Origin: Stentor coeruleus
Lineage: Eukaryota > Ciliophora > Heterotrichea > Heterotrichida > Stentoridae
DNA length: 53,450 nt
Direction of reading: 5' to 3'
Assembly: GCA_001970955.1 (NCBI GenBank)
Contig: MPUH01000453.1
Span: 1 to 53,450 of the forward strand
The notes below the pieces were generated by a model, which saw only the letters and a list, made by a program, of their open reading frames with translations, did not search any database and was not told the DNA's origin. The translations under genes and the position numbers were made by a program. Positions 8,964 through 18,935 of this stretch are shown here, in pieces; position 1 is the first letter of the stretch, and every line of letters begins with the position of its first letter.

Positions 8964-9522
8964 TTTTAATTCCGTGCATTTGATAAGCTAATAATGAAGA
9001 ATTTTTTTAAATGGCTGTATAAGAGAGAAGTTTTTTGGCGATTAGATTTGAGAAGATAAAATATAGTAATATGGATTTATTGATATATTTGATAGAAAGA
9101 TACTTGCTGTTTAATAATAATCATCATCAAAAATTGGATTAGCTCAAAATTACAAATATAAAAAATAAAGCATTTCCCTTCAAGTCTTTGCAAAATAAAG
9201 TCATAAGCCCAATATCCTTTCAATTAAAGCAAAAGCATCTTCTTTTGTATCACTTTTATTTTGCTAACCTTATCTAAAGCATTCTAATTCATAATTTTTA
9301 CATATTTTCCAAACAACTAAACCTCAAAAGCATGCATATCACTTAATCTTATACAAGTTCCTCACTTCTTGAATATAATCATCCTAGCATATCATGCAAA
9401 TTTTACATTTCAATCTTTTATCACTTTCCTCACTAAAAATTCTCCAAATTCTAATCCAATTTAACATTTCAATCCAACTCCTTATCCTTTTTCTTATTAA
9501 TTGCATCCTAAGCATAATGATC
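8964..9522. other. Convergent intergenic region, nothing recognised
   Basis: 559 nt of AT-rich sequence between the 3' ends of the Cdh1 gene and the AGC kinase gene. No open frame, RNA gene or repeat is apparent. Confidence 0.4.
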
Positions 9523-10662
9523 CTATCTTTTTATTAGTTTATTTATATCATAGTAATAATCGTTAAACAATCTTTCAATATTTTCACACTGTACATTTGG
9601 ATTTATAGAATCATTCCAAACTCCCATACCTCTAGGGTCGAAATTATCTTCGGCCTTAGGGCGAAATGGTGAAGGCATAGCACCAATATAAAGAGAGTCC
9701 CAATTAAATCCAGCCATCCATGGATGATTCTTAACAGTTATAACTCGATTCTGGCATTTATTTCTTTTATCACTACTACTCAGGCAGTTATCTTCAGAGA
9801 TTTCCTCGCCTCCAAGTCTTTTTTCAGTTTTCCTCTGTATAAGCAAATTAATAAAATTTGCAGCTTCCAATGACCATCCTGGGGGCACTTCATAATTTTT
9901 AATTTGCACTTGTTTAGACAAAATCTGATCTCTGAGTTCTTTTCGATCTTTACCCTGATAAGGCCTCTTACCCATCATAAGCTCATAAAGCAATACCCCT
10001 AGAGCAAAGTAATCAGCAGCATATGTATGGTTTTGCCTACACATAACTTCAGGAGCCATATATCCTGGTGTCCCTGATGTATCATTAAAATTATCAAGTT
10101 TCCAGGTACGGGCTATACCAAAGTCAGTAATTCTTAAATATCCTTTGCTATCAAAGACTAGATTTTCAGGCTTTATATCTCTATGGATGATTTTATTATT
10201 GTGAATGTATTCAAGACCTGTGATGATACATGCGGAAAAGAATCTAACTTGGCTTTCTAGGAAAAATCTCTGGCGGTTCATGTGGTAACGAAGATCTCCT
10301 CCTGTCATGAGATCCATGACAAGAAATAAAGTATCTCTGTCTTGGAAAGCGAATTGCATATTTACGATAAACGGGTGTTTTAAATTTTCAAGGATTTTAC
10401 GTTCGTTCATTACTGAATGCACACTTCTTTTACTTATAACTCTTAGTTTATCCATCTCTTTCATAGCAAATAATTGTTTAGTCTTGTGCATCTCAACTTT
10501 CCACACCCTGCCAAAGCCCCCTTTTCCTATAGGGTATAAGAAGTTAAAGCAAGAACTAAAGAGAAGCTGGGTTTTAGTATCAGACTTTTTTAGGGATTTT
10601 GGAAGAGATTTCATTCGAGGACTAGATTGCGATTTTATCTCTCGAGTATGAGAAAATTTCAT
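9523..10662 (-). CDS. AGC-family serine/threonine protein kinase
   Basis: 379 residues. The kinase domain spans about 42-315: glycine loop GKGGFGRVWKV, catalytic Lys in FAMKEMDK, catalytic loop HRDIKPENL, DFG as DFGIARTW, activation segment TSGTPGYMAPE. All key residues are present, so it should be active. The C-terminal extension NWDSLYIGAMPSPFRPKAED matches the AGC C-tail. A clear FxxF hydrophobic motif is absent, as in YANK/STK32-type kinases. The LRVISKRSVHSVMNERKILE helix and GGDLRYHM also fit the YANK or PKA/PKG-like branch; I cannot decide which. No cyclic-nucleotide domain is present. Its substrate is not deducible. Confidence 0.9.
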   Translation of the reverse strand: MKFSHTREIKSQSSPRMKSLPKSLKKSDTKTQLLFSSCFNFLYPIGKGGFGRVWKVEMHKTKQLFAMKEMDKLRVISKRSVHSVMNERKILENLKHPFIVNMQFAFQDRDTLFLVMDLMTGGDLRYHMNRQRFFLESQVRFFSACIITGLEYIHNNKIIHRDIKPENLVFDSKGYLRITDFGIARTWKLDNFNDTSGTPGYMAPEVMCRQNHTYAADYFALGVLLYELMMGKRPYQGKDRKELRDQILSKQVQIKNYEVPPGWSLEAANFINLLIQRKTEKRLGGEEISEDNCLSSSDKRNKCQNRVITVKNHPWMAGFNWDSLYIGAMPSPFRPKAEDNFDPRGMGVWNDSINPNVQCENIERLFNDYYYDINKLIKR

Positions 10663-11019
10663 TGTTTTCGATTATAATAAATAAAAAAAAGTTGCTTACT
10701 TTAAATTTTATTTAAAAAAACAGTTAGAGATGATTGTTTTGCTAGATAATCATATGCAAATTTTACAATAATGTTGGATATGATAATGGGGATTTTTGCA
10801 AAACTTAATAGTTGGAATTGATTTAAACTATGCAATTGTATTTGAATGCAGAATTTAATAAACCTAGGCTGAAAGCAATTAAAACTAAAATAATCATAAT
10901 ATTTTTTTGTATAAGCATTATGCTATATAAACTTCATATGCAAAATAACTCTCTTATATCATGCATAAAAATATAAGACACATATTTTATTTTCCTTAAC
11001 TCTAATTTCTTTGTAAGTT
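10663..11019. other. AT-rich intergenic region
   Basis: 357 nt upstream of the AGC kinase and downstream of the repeat protein on the same strand. No feature is seen. Confidence 0.4.
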
Positions 11020-11865
11020 TTAGTCTGCATGATTTCGTCTTCTACAAGCATTTGAAGCTTTATTAAAAATTATATATCCATGCTTAAAACAAGAGCAAAT
11101 GCACACCAAAGCATTATTTATAAACACACCAAAAAGCTTTTCCTCATGAGTGTCATCTGTCTGTCTCGAGCCACGATCATATATAGTGCTATAATCATTT
11201 TCATGGCCATTAAATCCCATATTTTTCGATATACAAATATCAGTTCTATTTTCTGTATTACAACCTTCGTTGTCTCGACTATACTCTTTATATCCAGTAT
11301 TCATGCTTTGTCTCTGTACATTTCTTATCGTATTCCTATTATTTATATTGTATGAATAAATTGTATGCATTTGATATCTTGCATTGTCATATCTTATATA
11401 GCTTTTTGTATTCGCATTTATTTTCGCCTGGATATTTTGCTTATAATTTGATGTTTCTAGCTTTGCATTTATTTTTGCCTGGATATTTTGCTTATAATTT
11501 GATATTTCTAGCTTTGCATTGTAATCCAAAATAACTATAAATTCTATAGTCACTTCAGTCATTTTGCCTTTAAATTTTCTTACAAAGCATAATTCTTTCT
11601 GAGTCTTCAGTAGATTATTTTGATAAAAAGGTAATGCGTTAAAAAGGTTTATTTGAGAAGTGTCGACCATTTCCGAGTTTTTATTAAAAACACGAAAGCT
11701 AAATTCTTGAAAAGCGCTTTCTTCAAATTGGACTTCTGTATTGAGGTTGAGGCGAAAATAGTTCTTACCAAATTCCCCAACAACAAAGAAACCACTGGAG
11801 TTCATTGCTTTTAAAGTTGTGAGTTTGGCTTTATAGAGAGCATTTTGCGATGCAGGCGCGGACAT
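11020..11865 (-). CDS. Hypothetical protein with a tandem 17-residue repeat
   Basis: 281 residues, no recognised family. The first 125 residues have a beta-rich pattern (GFFVVGEFGKNYFRLNLN, AFQEFSFRVFNK, MTEVTIEFIVILDYN) that could be a C2 or similar sandwich; this is a guess. Then comes a two-copy repeat NAKLEISNYKQNIQAKI and NAKLETSNYKQNIQAKI, encoded by a 51-bp tandem repeat at 11411-11512 with three differences. The rest is Asn/Arg/Asp-rich and looks disordered, ending in a short hydrophobic Cys-containing stretch (NNALVCICSCFKHGYIIF). The stop is TAA. The first half looks like a conserved protein and the second like recently expanded low-complexity sequence. Confidence 0.65.
   Translation of the reverse strand: MSAPASQNALYKAKLTTLKAMNSSGFFVVGEFGKNYFRLNLNTEVQFEESAFQEFSFRVFNKNSEMVDTSQINLFNALPFYQNNLLKTQKELCFVRKFKGKMTEVTIEFIVILDYNAKLEISNYKQNIQAKINAKLETSNYKQNIQAKINANTKSYIRYDNARYQMHTIYSYNINNRNTIRNVQRQSMNTGYKEYSRDNEGCNTENRTDICISKNMGFNGHENDYSTIYDRGSRQTDDTHEEKLFGVFINNALVCICSCFKHGYIIFNKASNACRRRNHAD
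11411..11512 (-). repeat. 51-bp in-frame tandem repeat
   Basis: Copies at 11411-11461 and 11462-11512 differ at three positions, all transitions. They encode the 17-residue repeat in the host gene. Confidence 0.85.
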
Positions 11866-12019
11866 TTATACTAAAATTTATAGACAAAATATTTGTGAAT
11901 ATGGAGAATCAGTATAAAATATAGTGATTATGGGGTTTAAATATATTCAGAGCTACTATAAATCATTAATAAAACTACTATAAAACCATTATAATTCTCA
12001 CTTAATAATATTATTATGC

Positions 12020-12835
12020 CTAAATTTCCATGTTAGCATGATGCAATCTTGGATTCAAATGATAGCTATTTTTATCATCAAATATAACTTCATGCAAATG
12101 AATCGCTCTACCATTTTCCTCAGTATTGTTTGCATTAAAAGATGGTTCTAAGCCTTCTATTTCTTGATCAAGATTGAACTGAGGGCCATTATATGATATC
12201 AATTGAGCTGTTGTTGATGGACTTTGATTATCTTTAGAGTAATTTTCATTAGCCATAGTAATATTAGTTTCTTCCACAGGATGATAAGCATTTGATTTAA
12301 TTCTCCAGGAGATTATTTTCTTTGTACAGCAGCCTTCTTTAATAGAATTAACAAAAACTACCACCAAAATTATAAGCATTATCAGGCACATCAATATTAT
12401 TATACTTAAATAAACTTTATCAGATAAAGATAAAGTGTCTTTAAGTACTCCTTCAAATGAGTGTATAATCACAACTCCTAAGACGAGACTAACCAAAAAA
12501 ATAATAAAAGGGTACACAAAAATCTTTATGCACTCTTCAGCAAAGCTTCTACAAGAAAAAACTGTCTTATAATTAAACTCTATAATAAACAATGCTTTGC
12601 AAATATCACAAGAAATTCCTTTTATTTCAAGGTTTTGTGATAGAATCCATGCCTTCAGACATTTTTCGTGAATGTACTTCATTGTTCCATTGCAAAGACA
12701 AGGGCTAATAATTGGATTATTTTCAATCTGTATATCAAAACAAATTCTACAGATCCTATCATCATCAACTTTTTGAATAACTATTTTAGGATAATCTTCT
12801 GGTAAGTCGCTTTCTTTACACTGATTAAATTCCAT
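12020..12835 (-). CDS. RING-CH (MARCH-type) membrane E3 ubiquitin ligase
   Basis: 271 residues. Residues 28-85 are a RING-CH (RINGv) domain with C4HC3 spacing: CRICFD, SPCLCNGTMKYIHEKCLKAW, then ISCDICK. The His-Glu-Lys-Cys-Leu followed by Trp is diagnostic. Two transmembrane helices follow, IFVYPFIIFLVSLVLGVVII and VYLSIIILMCLIMLIILVVV, with a short loop between them, as in MARCH proteins. MARCH ligases ubiquitinate membrane proteins and control their trafficking. The C-terminal 90 residues are polar and presumably cytosolic. The related RINGv domain at 30955 has no membrane segments. Confidence 0.92.
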   Translation of the reverse strand: MEFNQCKESDLPEDYPKIVIQKVDDDRICRICFDIQIENNPIISPCLCNGTMKYIHEKCLKAWILSQNLEIKGISCDICKALFIIEFNYKTVFSCRSFAEECIKIFVYPFIIFLVSLVLGVVIIHSFEGVLKDTLSLSDKVYLSIIILMCLIMLIILVVVFVNSIKEGCCTKKIISWRIKSNAYHPVEETNITMANENYSKDNQSPSTTAQLISYNGPQFNLDQEIEGLEPSFNANNTEENGRAIHLHEVIFDDKNSYHLNPRLHHANMEI

Positions 12836-14360
12836 TGATTTATATGATATTAAAAAATGATCAGAATAAGATTTTTAGTGTAAGTTTAATATGAATTCTG
12901 TATGATTTTATATTATTCGAAAAATGAATAAGGGACTTTTAGTTGGACAGTTTTTAAGAAATGCTGATATTAACTGTCGATTTAGAAGAAGATGATAAGT
13001 ACTTATGAGCTAATAGATGTGATTTAAGATTTAAAGTATGTGCAGACAAGCATGCCATTGTTATTAAAAATATTATGAAAAATAGTTAAGTAAGCCTAAG
13101 AATAGGGATTATTATAAGATTATGAAGACTATAGAGATCTTGATATTCTTTAATGAGGGAATAATTAAGAGGCTAGCTTTAAAAATTTTATCGCTCACGA
13201 ACCTTCATTCATAGGAGAAGTCTGCTAAGCAAAATGCGTATTTTCAGCAACACTGTAGAAGAAAATCAAAGTCAAAAATAAGAAAGCTTAGATAATTGCT
13301 GAAATAAATTAAAAAGCATAAAGAATCAGTTATGATCACCAGAAATAGTGAGATATTGAAGACAATTAGTCAGCATTCGCCGGCGATAAACCTTAACTAA
13401 TTCTGATTAGGGATTTTAATGAGTTAGCTTGCTTGCTTGTATAGGCATTTGGCAATTTATAAGCTACCTTGAGTAAGAAATAGGAGGCTAGAATACTTTT
13501 TATAAAGGAAATATTGCGAACATTTCGATTTTTTTAAAGATAAATTAAGCGAAAGTTAGATTTATGCTACTGATGGTTAAATTTTATGAAAAATTATCGA
13601 CTTGATGGATTTGAATTGATAAATTATTATTTTGATTATTTAAGGGAATTACATAGTTACGGAAATTTAATCATATTTGACGATAAATATTTAATCTTTT
13701 ATGACTTTATTATTGCAAATTTGGATTAATTTATCCATGCAAATAGCTATCTTTAATTAAAAACATAAGAGCATAAAAATTTTGTAGAGTAGGTTTTCTT
13801 TGTCTGCTTTAAAATTAACTTAAATTTTTTTTAATTTGGAATATTGCAAATTAAAAATATTAATGCCAAGTTTCTCATATATAAAAATAAGTACTTTTGA
13901 GTCATGTTGAAATAGATATAGCATATAAACTTAATTCTTAAGCATGAAAATTTAGGGAAAATAAAAAAGTATCACCTTCAATTTAGTAAAAGCAATTTAA
14001 TATACCTCTCTATTAGATTATATATTCTAATCTCTAAATTTATTGAGTCACTAATAATCAGTCATTTAAAGTTTAGAATAATTATTGGCATTAAACTAAC
14101 CGAAAAATAATTATTAAAAGCTGCAAGTTTACTTTTTAAACAATTCATAAGTATAGCCTTTACCACAACCTGCATAATAAACTCTATAAAAATATCAATA
14201 TAAGCACTAAAACTTGCTAATGCAAAATCTTTCTTCTCAAATCATATTTTCCATTTCAGCCTAATTATAATTTTATTCTAGTTATCCAAAAAATATCTTC
14301 TATAATAAATGATATTTATTACTAGATTTTTCAAAGATTTCTTGTTATTACTTTATTAGC
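12836..14360. other. Gene-poor region with possible coding fossils
   Basis: No intact gene. One frame on the plus strand from 13118 to 13534 (139 codons) reads like protein between stops: SFKNFIAHEPSFIGEVC, AKCVFSATL, LILIRDFNELACLLV, EARILFIKEILRTFRFF. It contains 15 in-frame stop codons (13 TAA/TAG, 2 TGA) and only one CAG and no CAA. An adjacent frame near 12962 reads LTVDLEEDDKYL. Parts of the region are less AT-rich than the spacers. It may be a decayed gene; see findings. Confidence 0.3.
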
Positions 14361-14365
14361 ATGGC

Positions 14366-14575
14366 ATGCCTTAAAAAACTAGGCTTCATAAGGAAAAGCA
14401 AAATAAACGCAAGACCTACCTCAGTTATACTCACTCTCAAAAAGAAACTCTTAAGAATTACTGGGAAATTATTAAAGACGATGAGTGGTACACTATCTCG
14501 AATCAGCTGAAAGAAAAAGGTTGCAAGGCTCTCAAACTTGGGCCGGACAAGGTTACAGGTATCTTTCTACTTTAA
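14366..14575 (+). pseudogene. Possible gene fragment
   Basis: The frame from the ATG at 14366 hits a TAA at codon 3 and then stays open for about 65 codons with a protein-like sequence: RKTYLSYTHSQKETLKNYWE, IIKDDEWYTISNQLKEKG. I recognise no family, though the pattern is compatible with a short helical DNA-binding domain. With the early stop and no continuation, I treat it as a fragment of a dead gene. Confidence 0.35.
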
Positions 14576-14590
14576 TTTTTATAATATACT

Positions 14591-14880
14591 CTACAAATTT
14601 ATTTAAGCAAAATTTCTCATATTTTTCACATCACTTTGATTGATAATTTTTTGAATATTGATTTGTAGGTTGATGCTCCTAAAACTCTTTAAGCACTTTA
14701 ATTTTGGTTTGTGATCATCATTTATGTCAAGCATTCAGAAATAATTTTAAAATTAATTCGTCAGTTAGCTTTAGTTTTATTAACTGTTAAATCAAAAACT
14801 CTGAATACTTTTATGCTAGTCTTTATCAGTGCCACATTTTTTTAGAATCTTAAATAATATATATAAGATAACATCATCTA
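14591..14880 (-). pseudogene. Partial tandem copy of the CDPK EF-hand region
   Basis: This segment aligns by eye with 15245-15520, inside the neighbouring CDPK gene, in the same orientation. Shared landmarks are tctacaaa, the ttgattg/ttgattc core with ggttgatgctcc against ggctgatgctcc, aaattaattcg, and agctttagttttattaactgt. Differences are mostly C-to-T and G-to-A on the strand shown, with indels that destroy the frame. It covers EF-hands 2 to 4 of the parent. No kinase part is present. It is a partial duplication left to decay next to its source. Confidence 0.85.
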
Positions 14881-15201
14881 TGAAGCATATAAATATAATT
14901 AATATAAAGTACGAAAAGTATTTTATAATAAAATCAGAATTTTCAATTCAGCTTCATGAAAGATAGCCTGAAATTTGATAGTTAAGATGTAGTTTCAATT
15001 TAAATAATTACCTTGAATTTTAAAGTGAATAAGATTAATAAAATATTAGCATAAAAATCAAAATCTAATTTAATCTTTCAGTATTTATTACTATAAGATT
15101 AGAATTAATTTACTAAAATAACTTTTGTAGGCTAAATAAGACTACCCTTAAATCCTAAAAAAAGTTAATTATTGCTCGAGACTTAAATTCTACTTTAATT
15201 A

Positions 15202-16689
15202 CTAAACATTTTCAGAAATTTCCTGCGAATACTTATTCATATGCTCTACAAACTCATCAAAGTCAATTTTCCCATCTTTATTCGCATCAGCTTCATCGAT
15301 CATTTTTTTGACAATTGATTCGCAGGCTGATGCTCCCAAAGACTCTCTAAGCTCTTCAATATCAATTTGGCCATCGTCGTTTTTGTCAAACCTTTTGAAA
15401 GCATTTTTCAAATTAATTCGACAGTAAGCTTTAGTTTTATTAACTGTAGCAGTCAGGAACTCTGAATAGTTTATAAGTCCATTTTTATCAGTATCGCATT
15501 GCTTTAGGATCTCTTGAGGGTTTATTCTGAAGTCGAAATGTTCAACTGCTTTCATGATTTCATCGGTACTAAGGAACCCATCTCCATTTTTATCAACACT
15601 CATAAAAACTTCTCTTAGTTTATCAAAATGCGAATTATCCAACAGCTGGGACACAATAAAAACATAAATTGCCGTTTGCAACTTACTATGCGTTCTAAAG
15701 CAACTAAGTCTCTGTAAAGACTCTGCCTCAAGTTCCTTATCCGGTACCTTAGACAACCCTCTTGTCTGTAGCCAATTATCATTAAATACTTGTTCAATTG
15801 TATACCTCGTATTAGGATTTTTATCAAGCATTTTTCTAAGCAAAATTTTCGCTTCTTCAGTTACATGCTGCCAAGACTGATGTCCAAAAGTTAATGGAGC
15901 ACCTTTAATCCTAGCAAAAATCTCCTGATCGTTTTTCCCTGCAAAAGGTACATGCCCACTGAGCATTATAAATAAAATAACTCCAAGACTCCAAACATCA
16001 ATCTGTTTATTATAAGTAGAAGTTAAAATTTCAGGGGCCATGTAATAGCATGTGCCTATAGCTTTACTTAATCTTTTTTCTGGTGGGACAAATCTTGAAG
16101 TTCCGAAATCAATCAACTTAAGCTTAGCATCAGGATCATTACTTTCAAATAAAAGGTTTTCAGGTTTCAAGTCTCTATGGACTATATCTTGATTATGGCA
16201 ATGCATTATCGCTGAAACAATATCTAGCATATACTTAGCAGCTTGATTTTCTCCGAATCTTCGTGATTTCTGTATTCTTTCAAACAGTTCACCTCCAGTG
16301 CATAACTCAGTGATAATATACAGCTTGCTTTGGTTTCTAAACACTTCAAAAATCCTAATGATATTAGGGTGATCTAATGCTTTGAGAATAGAGACTTCTT
16401 TAGAAAGTTTGTCGATTTCTTTCTGATTCGACTCATTTATGTAAATTGCCTTGACAGCTCTTTTCATACCTGTTGGCAAATGGGTGCCTATGCAGACCTC
16501 ACCAAAAGACCCCGATCCTAATGTTTCTCCAAGTTCGTAATCCTTGGTTATAGGCAATGTGCTTATTTGTATAAAGTCTGCCGGGTTTAAAACAAATGTT
16601 TTTGAATCATGCACTGAAGAAGTTAATAAGTCTTTGGTACTTACATTTTCTACTTCATTAGTTCTTACTGGTGCACAGCAATTTCCCAT
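15202..16689 (-). CDS. Calcium-dependent protein kinase (CDPK)
   Basis: 495 residues. It begins MGNCCAP, a classic Gly2 myristoylation site with Cys4/Cys5 for palmitoylation, so it should be membrane-attached. The kinase domain is at about 51-310: LGSGSFGEV, AVKAIYI, HRDLKPENLLF, DFGTSRF, GTCYYMAPE. A junction helix (ETHSKLQ-like segment around 335) leads into four EF-hands: DKNGDGFLSTDE, DTDKNGLINYSE, DKNDDGQIDIEE and DANKDGKIDFDE. All have acidic residues at loop positions 1, 3, 5 and 12 or close substitutes, so calcium binding is expected. CDPKs of ciliates and apicomplexans couple calcium to motility and secretion. A broken copy of the EF-hand part lies just downstream at 14591-14880. Confidence 0.96.
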   Translation of the reverse strand: MGNCCAPVRTNEVENVSTKDLLTSSVHDSKTFVLNPADFIQISTLPITKDYELGETLGSGSFGEVCIGTHLPTGMKRAVKAIYINESNQKEIDKLSKEVSILKALDHPNIIRIFEVFRNQSKLYIITELCTGGELFERIQKSRRFGENQAAKYMLDIVSAIMHCHNQDIVHRDLKPENLLFESNDPDAKLKLIDFGTSRFVPPEKRLSKAIGTCYYMAPEILTSTYNKQIDVWSLGVILFIMLSGHVPFAGKNDQEIFARIKGAPLTFGHQSWQHVTEEAKILLRKMLDKNPNTRYTIEQVFNDNWLQTRGLSKVPDKELEAESLQRLSCFRTHSKLQTAIYVFIVSQLLDNSHFDKLREVFMSVDKNGDGFLSTDEIMKAVEHFDFRINPQEILKQCDTDKNGLINYSEFLTATVNKTKAYCRINLKNAFKRFDKNDDGQIDIEELRESLGASACESIVKKMIDEADANKDGKIDFDEFVEHMNKYSQEISENV

Positions 16690-16814
16690 TTATATACTAT
16701 TTAGCATTTTTTTCCTTTATAAACAAGGATAAACTTCCCAGTCTCCTTATTATTGGTTGTAATCATTTTAGCAACATCTTGTAGGACTTCTCGAACTAAA
16801 GTTGTTGTTATAGG

Positions 16815-18309
16815 CTAAATGGAAATTACGGTACTATAATCCATTGCAGGACTTGAGTTGATTTCTATAAGCCAAGGTGTTAGGGTGTTATCAATCATAA
16901 AATCATAGCCAAAAAGCTCGATACAGTTTTTACGGCCTAGGTTCCCAACTGAGGATATTGAGTATTTTATGATATCTTTAATTTTAGGGAAGATAGATTC
17001 GCGCCAATAATCCTTATGACAACGTTCACGAAGGTAGTCGATAAATTGGCCTATATGCCACATGCAGCCGTTTTCAATATCTTTGAATTTTTTGCTGTTC
17101 TTTGAGATACTATTGTTTGTTAAATGACTATATTTGTTAGAAAGATTGTTAAGATCGTATTTTTCAACTGAAAAACGTAGGTAGCTCGATAGGTAAACCC
17201 AGATTGTTAATGGATAACTATTGGTTACTAATACCCATTGCCGAATATCAAACTTTTTGTTTTGGATTAGCAGAGGATTTTCGATGTATTTTTGGACTAC
17301 CCATTGCTTAGAGTTTTGGGTATAAGATTTTATGTCATCAAGATTAGAGAACACCATTATATCACGGCCGCGGGACTTACTTCCTGGCTTGACAATCCAT
17401 ACATTTTTGCTCCCACAGATACTTGCTTGAGGATCAAGGTCTGAAAGCTTTTCGAGTAAGTCTTCTGTGGCCTGTGGGAGCACATTCAAGAGAAATCAAA
17501 TTCTTCACGCCACTATGTTTATAAAACTCATTACTAGCTTCCTGCCCATTATTAGAACATATAATTTTCCATTCATAAGAATATATCAAACTCATCGGCC
17601 TATCATAATCAATCTTCACCCCCTTTTCTACAAAATTCATCCATCTCCTAACAACATTCATCGATGTCATAATTTTTTCATAACAATATCCACTTTTAAA
17701 ATAAGCAAATGCTTTTAGCATAGAAATCGCTTTATATATTTTAAAAGCATCACAAAATTCATCATAATCTTTACCAATCATCCTATAACATCTTGGAAAA
17801 AAGGTACTAGAATTAATGTCAAAAAGTTTTTTGGTCTTTTTAATATTTTCGCAAAAGTTCCATTTGCAGCTGAGTTCAAAGTTTTTGGGAAAGTGATTGA
17901 TTATTTGATGATCTTGGATTTTTGCAGGTACTTTTGCTGACCGAGTCCAGAGGAGGTTGAAAAAAGGTGAGTTTGGGTCGGGGTTTTCAACCCAGTCTCG
18001 TTCTTTTAAACTTTGTTTAAGATCAGGATATTCTCCGAGTATGATAAATATATTATTATTTTTACTATACCCATGAGCAATATTCCATTCCTCCTGGCTA
18101 TGAACTTTTATAGAACTACTGCCTTGATATCTAAACTCTTTCATTTTAAGAAGTCTTGGTGATCCAACAGGTATGCTTCGACTCCTTAATGTACTATTCC
18201 CAAAATACTTACCTGATGCCTGGAGTATTGTAGGTAAGCACGGCATATAGATTTTTTTCAGCTCATCATGACTTGAAGTATTTTTACTTCGTTTTTTTAA
18301 AATACTCAT
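16815..18309 (-). CDS. Tubulin tyrosine ligase-like protein, TTLL3/8 (glycylase)-like, frame broken
   Basis: Two overlapping frames make up one protein. The first, 18309 to 17434, starts MSILKKRSKN and contains NHFPKNFELSCKWNFCENIK, typical of the TTLL3/8 N-terminal region. The second, from about 17498 to 16815, carries the ATP-grasp core: NVWIVKPGSKSRGRDIMVFS, WVVQKYIENPLLI, FDIRQWVL, YSHLTNNSIS, GYDFMID and WLIEINSSPAMD. Moving from the first to the second needs one nucleotide to be skipped between about 17498 and 17434; the total span (1495 nt) is one nucleotide over a whole number of codons. None of the possible GT...AG introns there has the 15-nt form used elsewhere. A single-base error or a real frameshift are both possible. 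The family adds glycine (or glutamate) chains to tubulin in cilia. Confidence 0.88.
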
Positions 18310-18935
18310 ATTTATAAACTTCCTTTATTTGAATTGTATATAGCTATGTTGTTCAAGATGAATAAATCATTAATTTAGGTACTTTCAATAAGATTAGCAA
18401 AGGATTTTTGTTTAATGAACTCATCTTGCTATAAATCGACTTTTACATTTTAAATTTAAAATATGCAAAAGGCTGACTAACAAATGATAATGATAATTAA
18501 ACTTTATCGTAATAAAAACCACAACATAAATATATTTTATATGCTCAAAAATGATAATTCATATAAAAGATATTTATGAAATACTAGTAATTAAAGCATT
18601 GCTAAAACTTATAGGATAATTATTGTTTTAAACTAATATAAGTATTTTAAAATTCTTTATATAAATATCAAATCTTGAACTTTATAATTTTAGAATATGC
18701 AATTTATACATATGATAAATATAAGCATGCTAATAAAAAAATCACAACAAAATGACAATATTTAAGATTTAGCCCATAGTTTTCCATAAGATAATTTTCA
18801 TGTGTTTCATAAAGGTACTATCTGTATGCAACAATCAATCCAATATAATAATGCAGTATCAAATGCTGCATAAATTATTATTATCATAAAGTTTTTACAC
18901 ATAAAAATATAAATACATCTTTGCTAATATATTTC
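18310..18935. promoter_or_regulatory. Divergent intergenic region
   Basis: 626 nt of AT-rich sequence between the divergent TTLL gene and the gene starting at 18936. It should contain both promoters. No specific element is recognised. Confidence 0.4.

Noticed and set aside
17519..17540. 22-nt intron GTAATGAGTT... ending ATAG in the TTLL gene
   Set aside because: Removing it shifts to a frame that immediately meets TGA codons.
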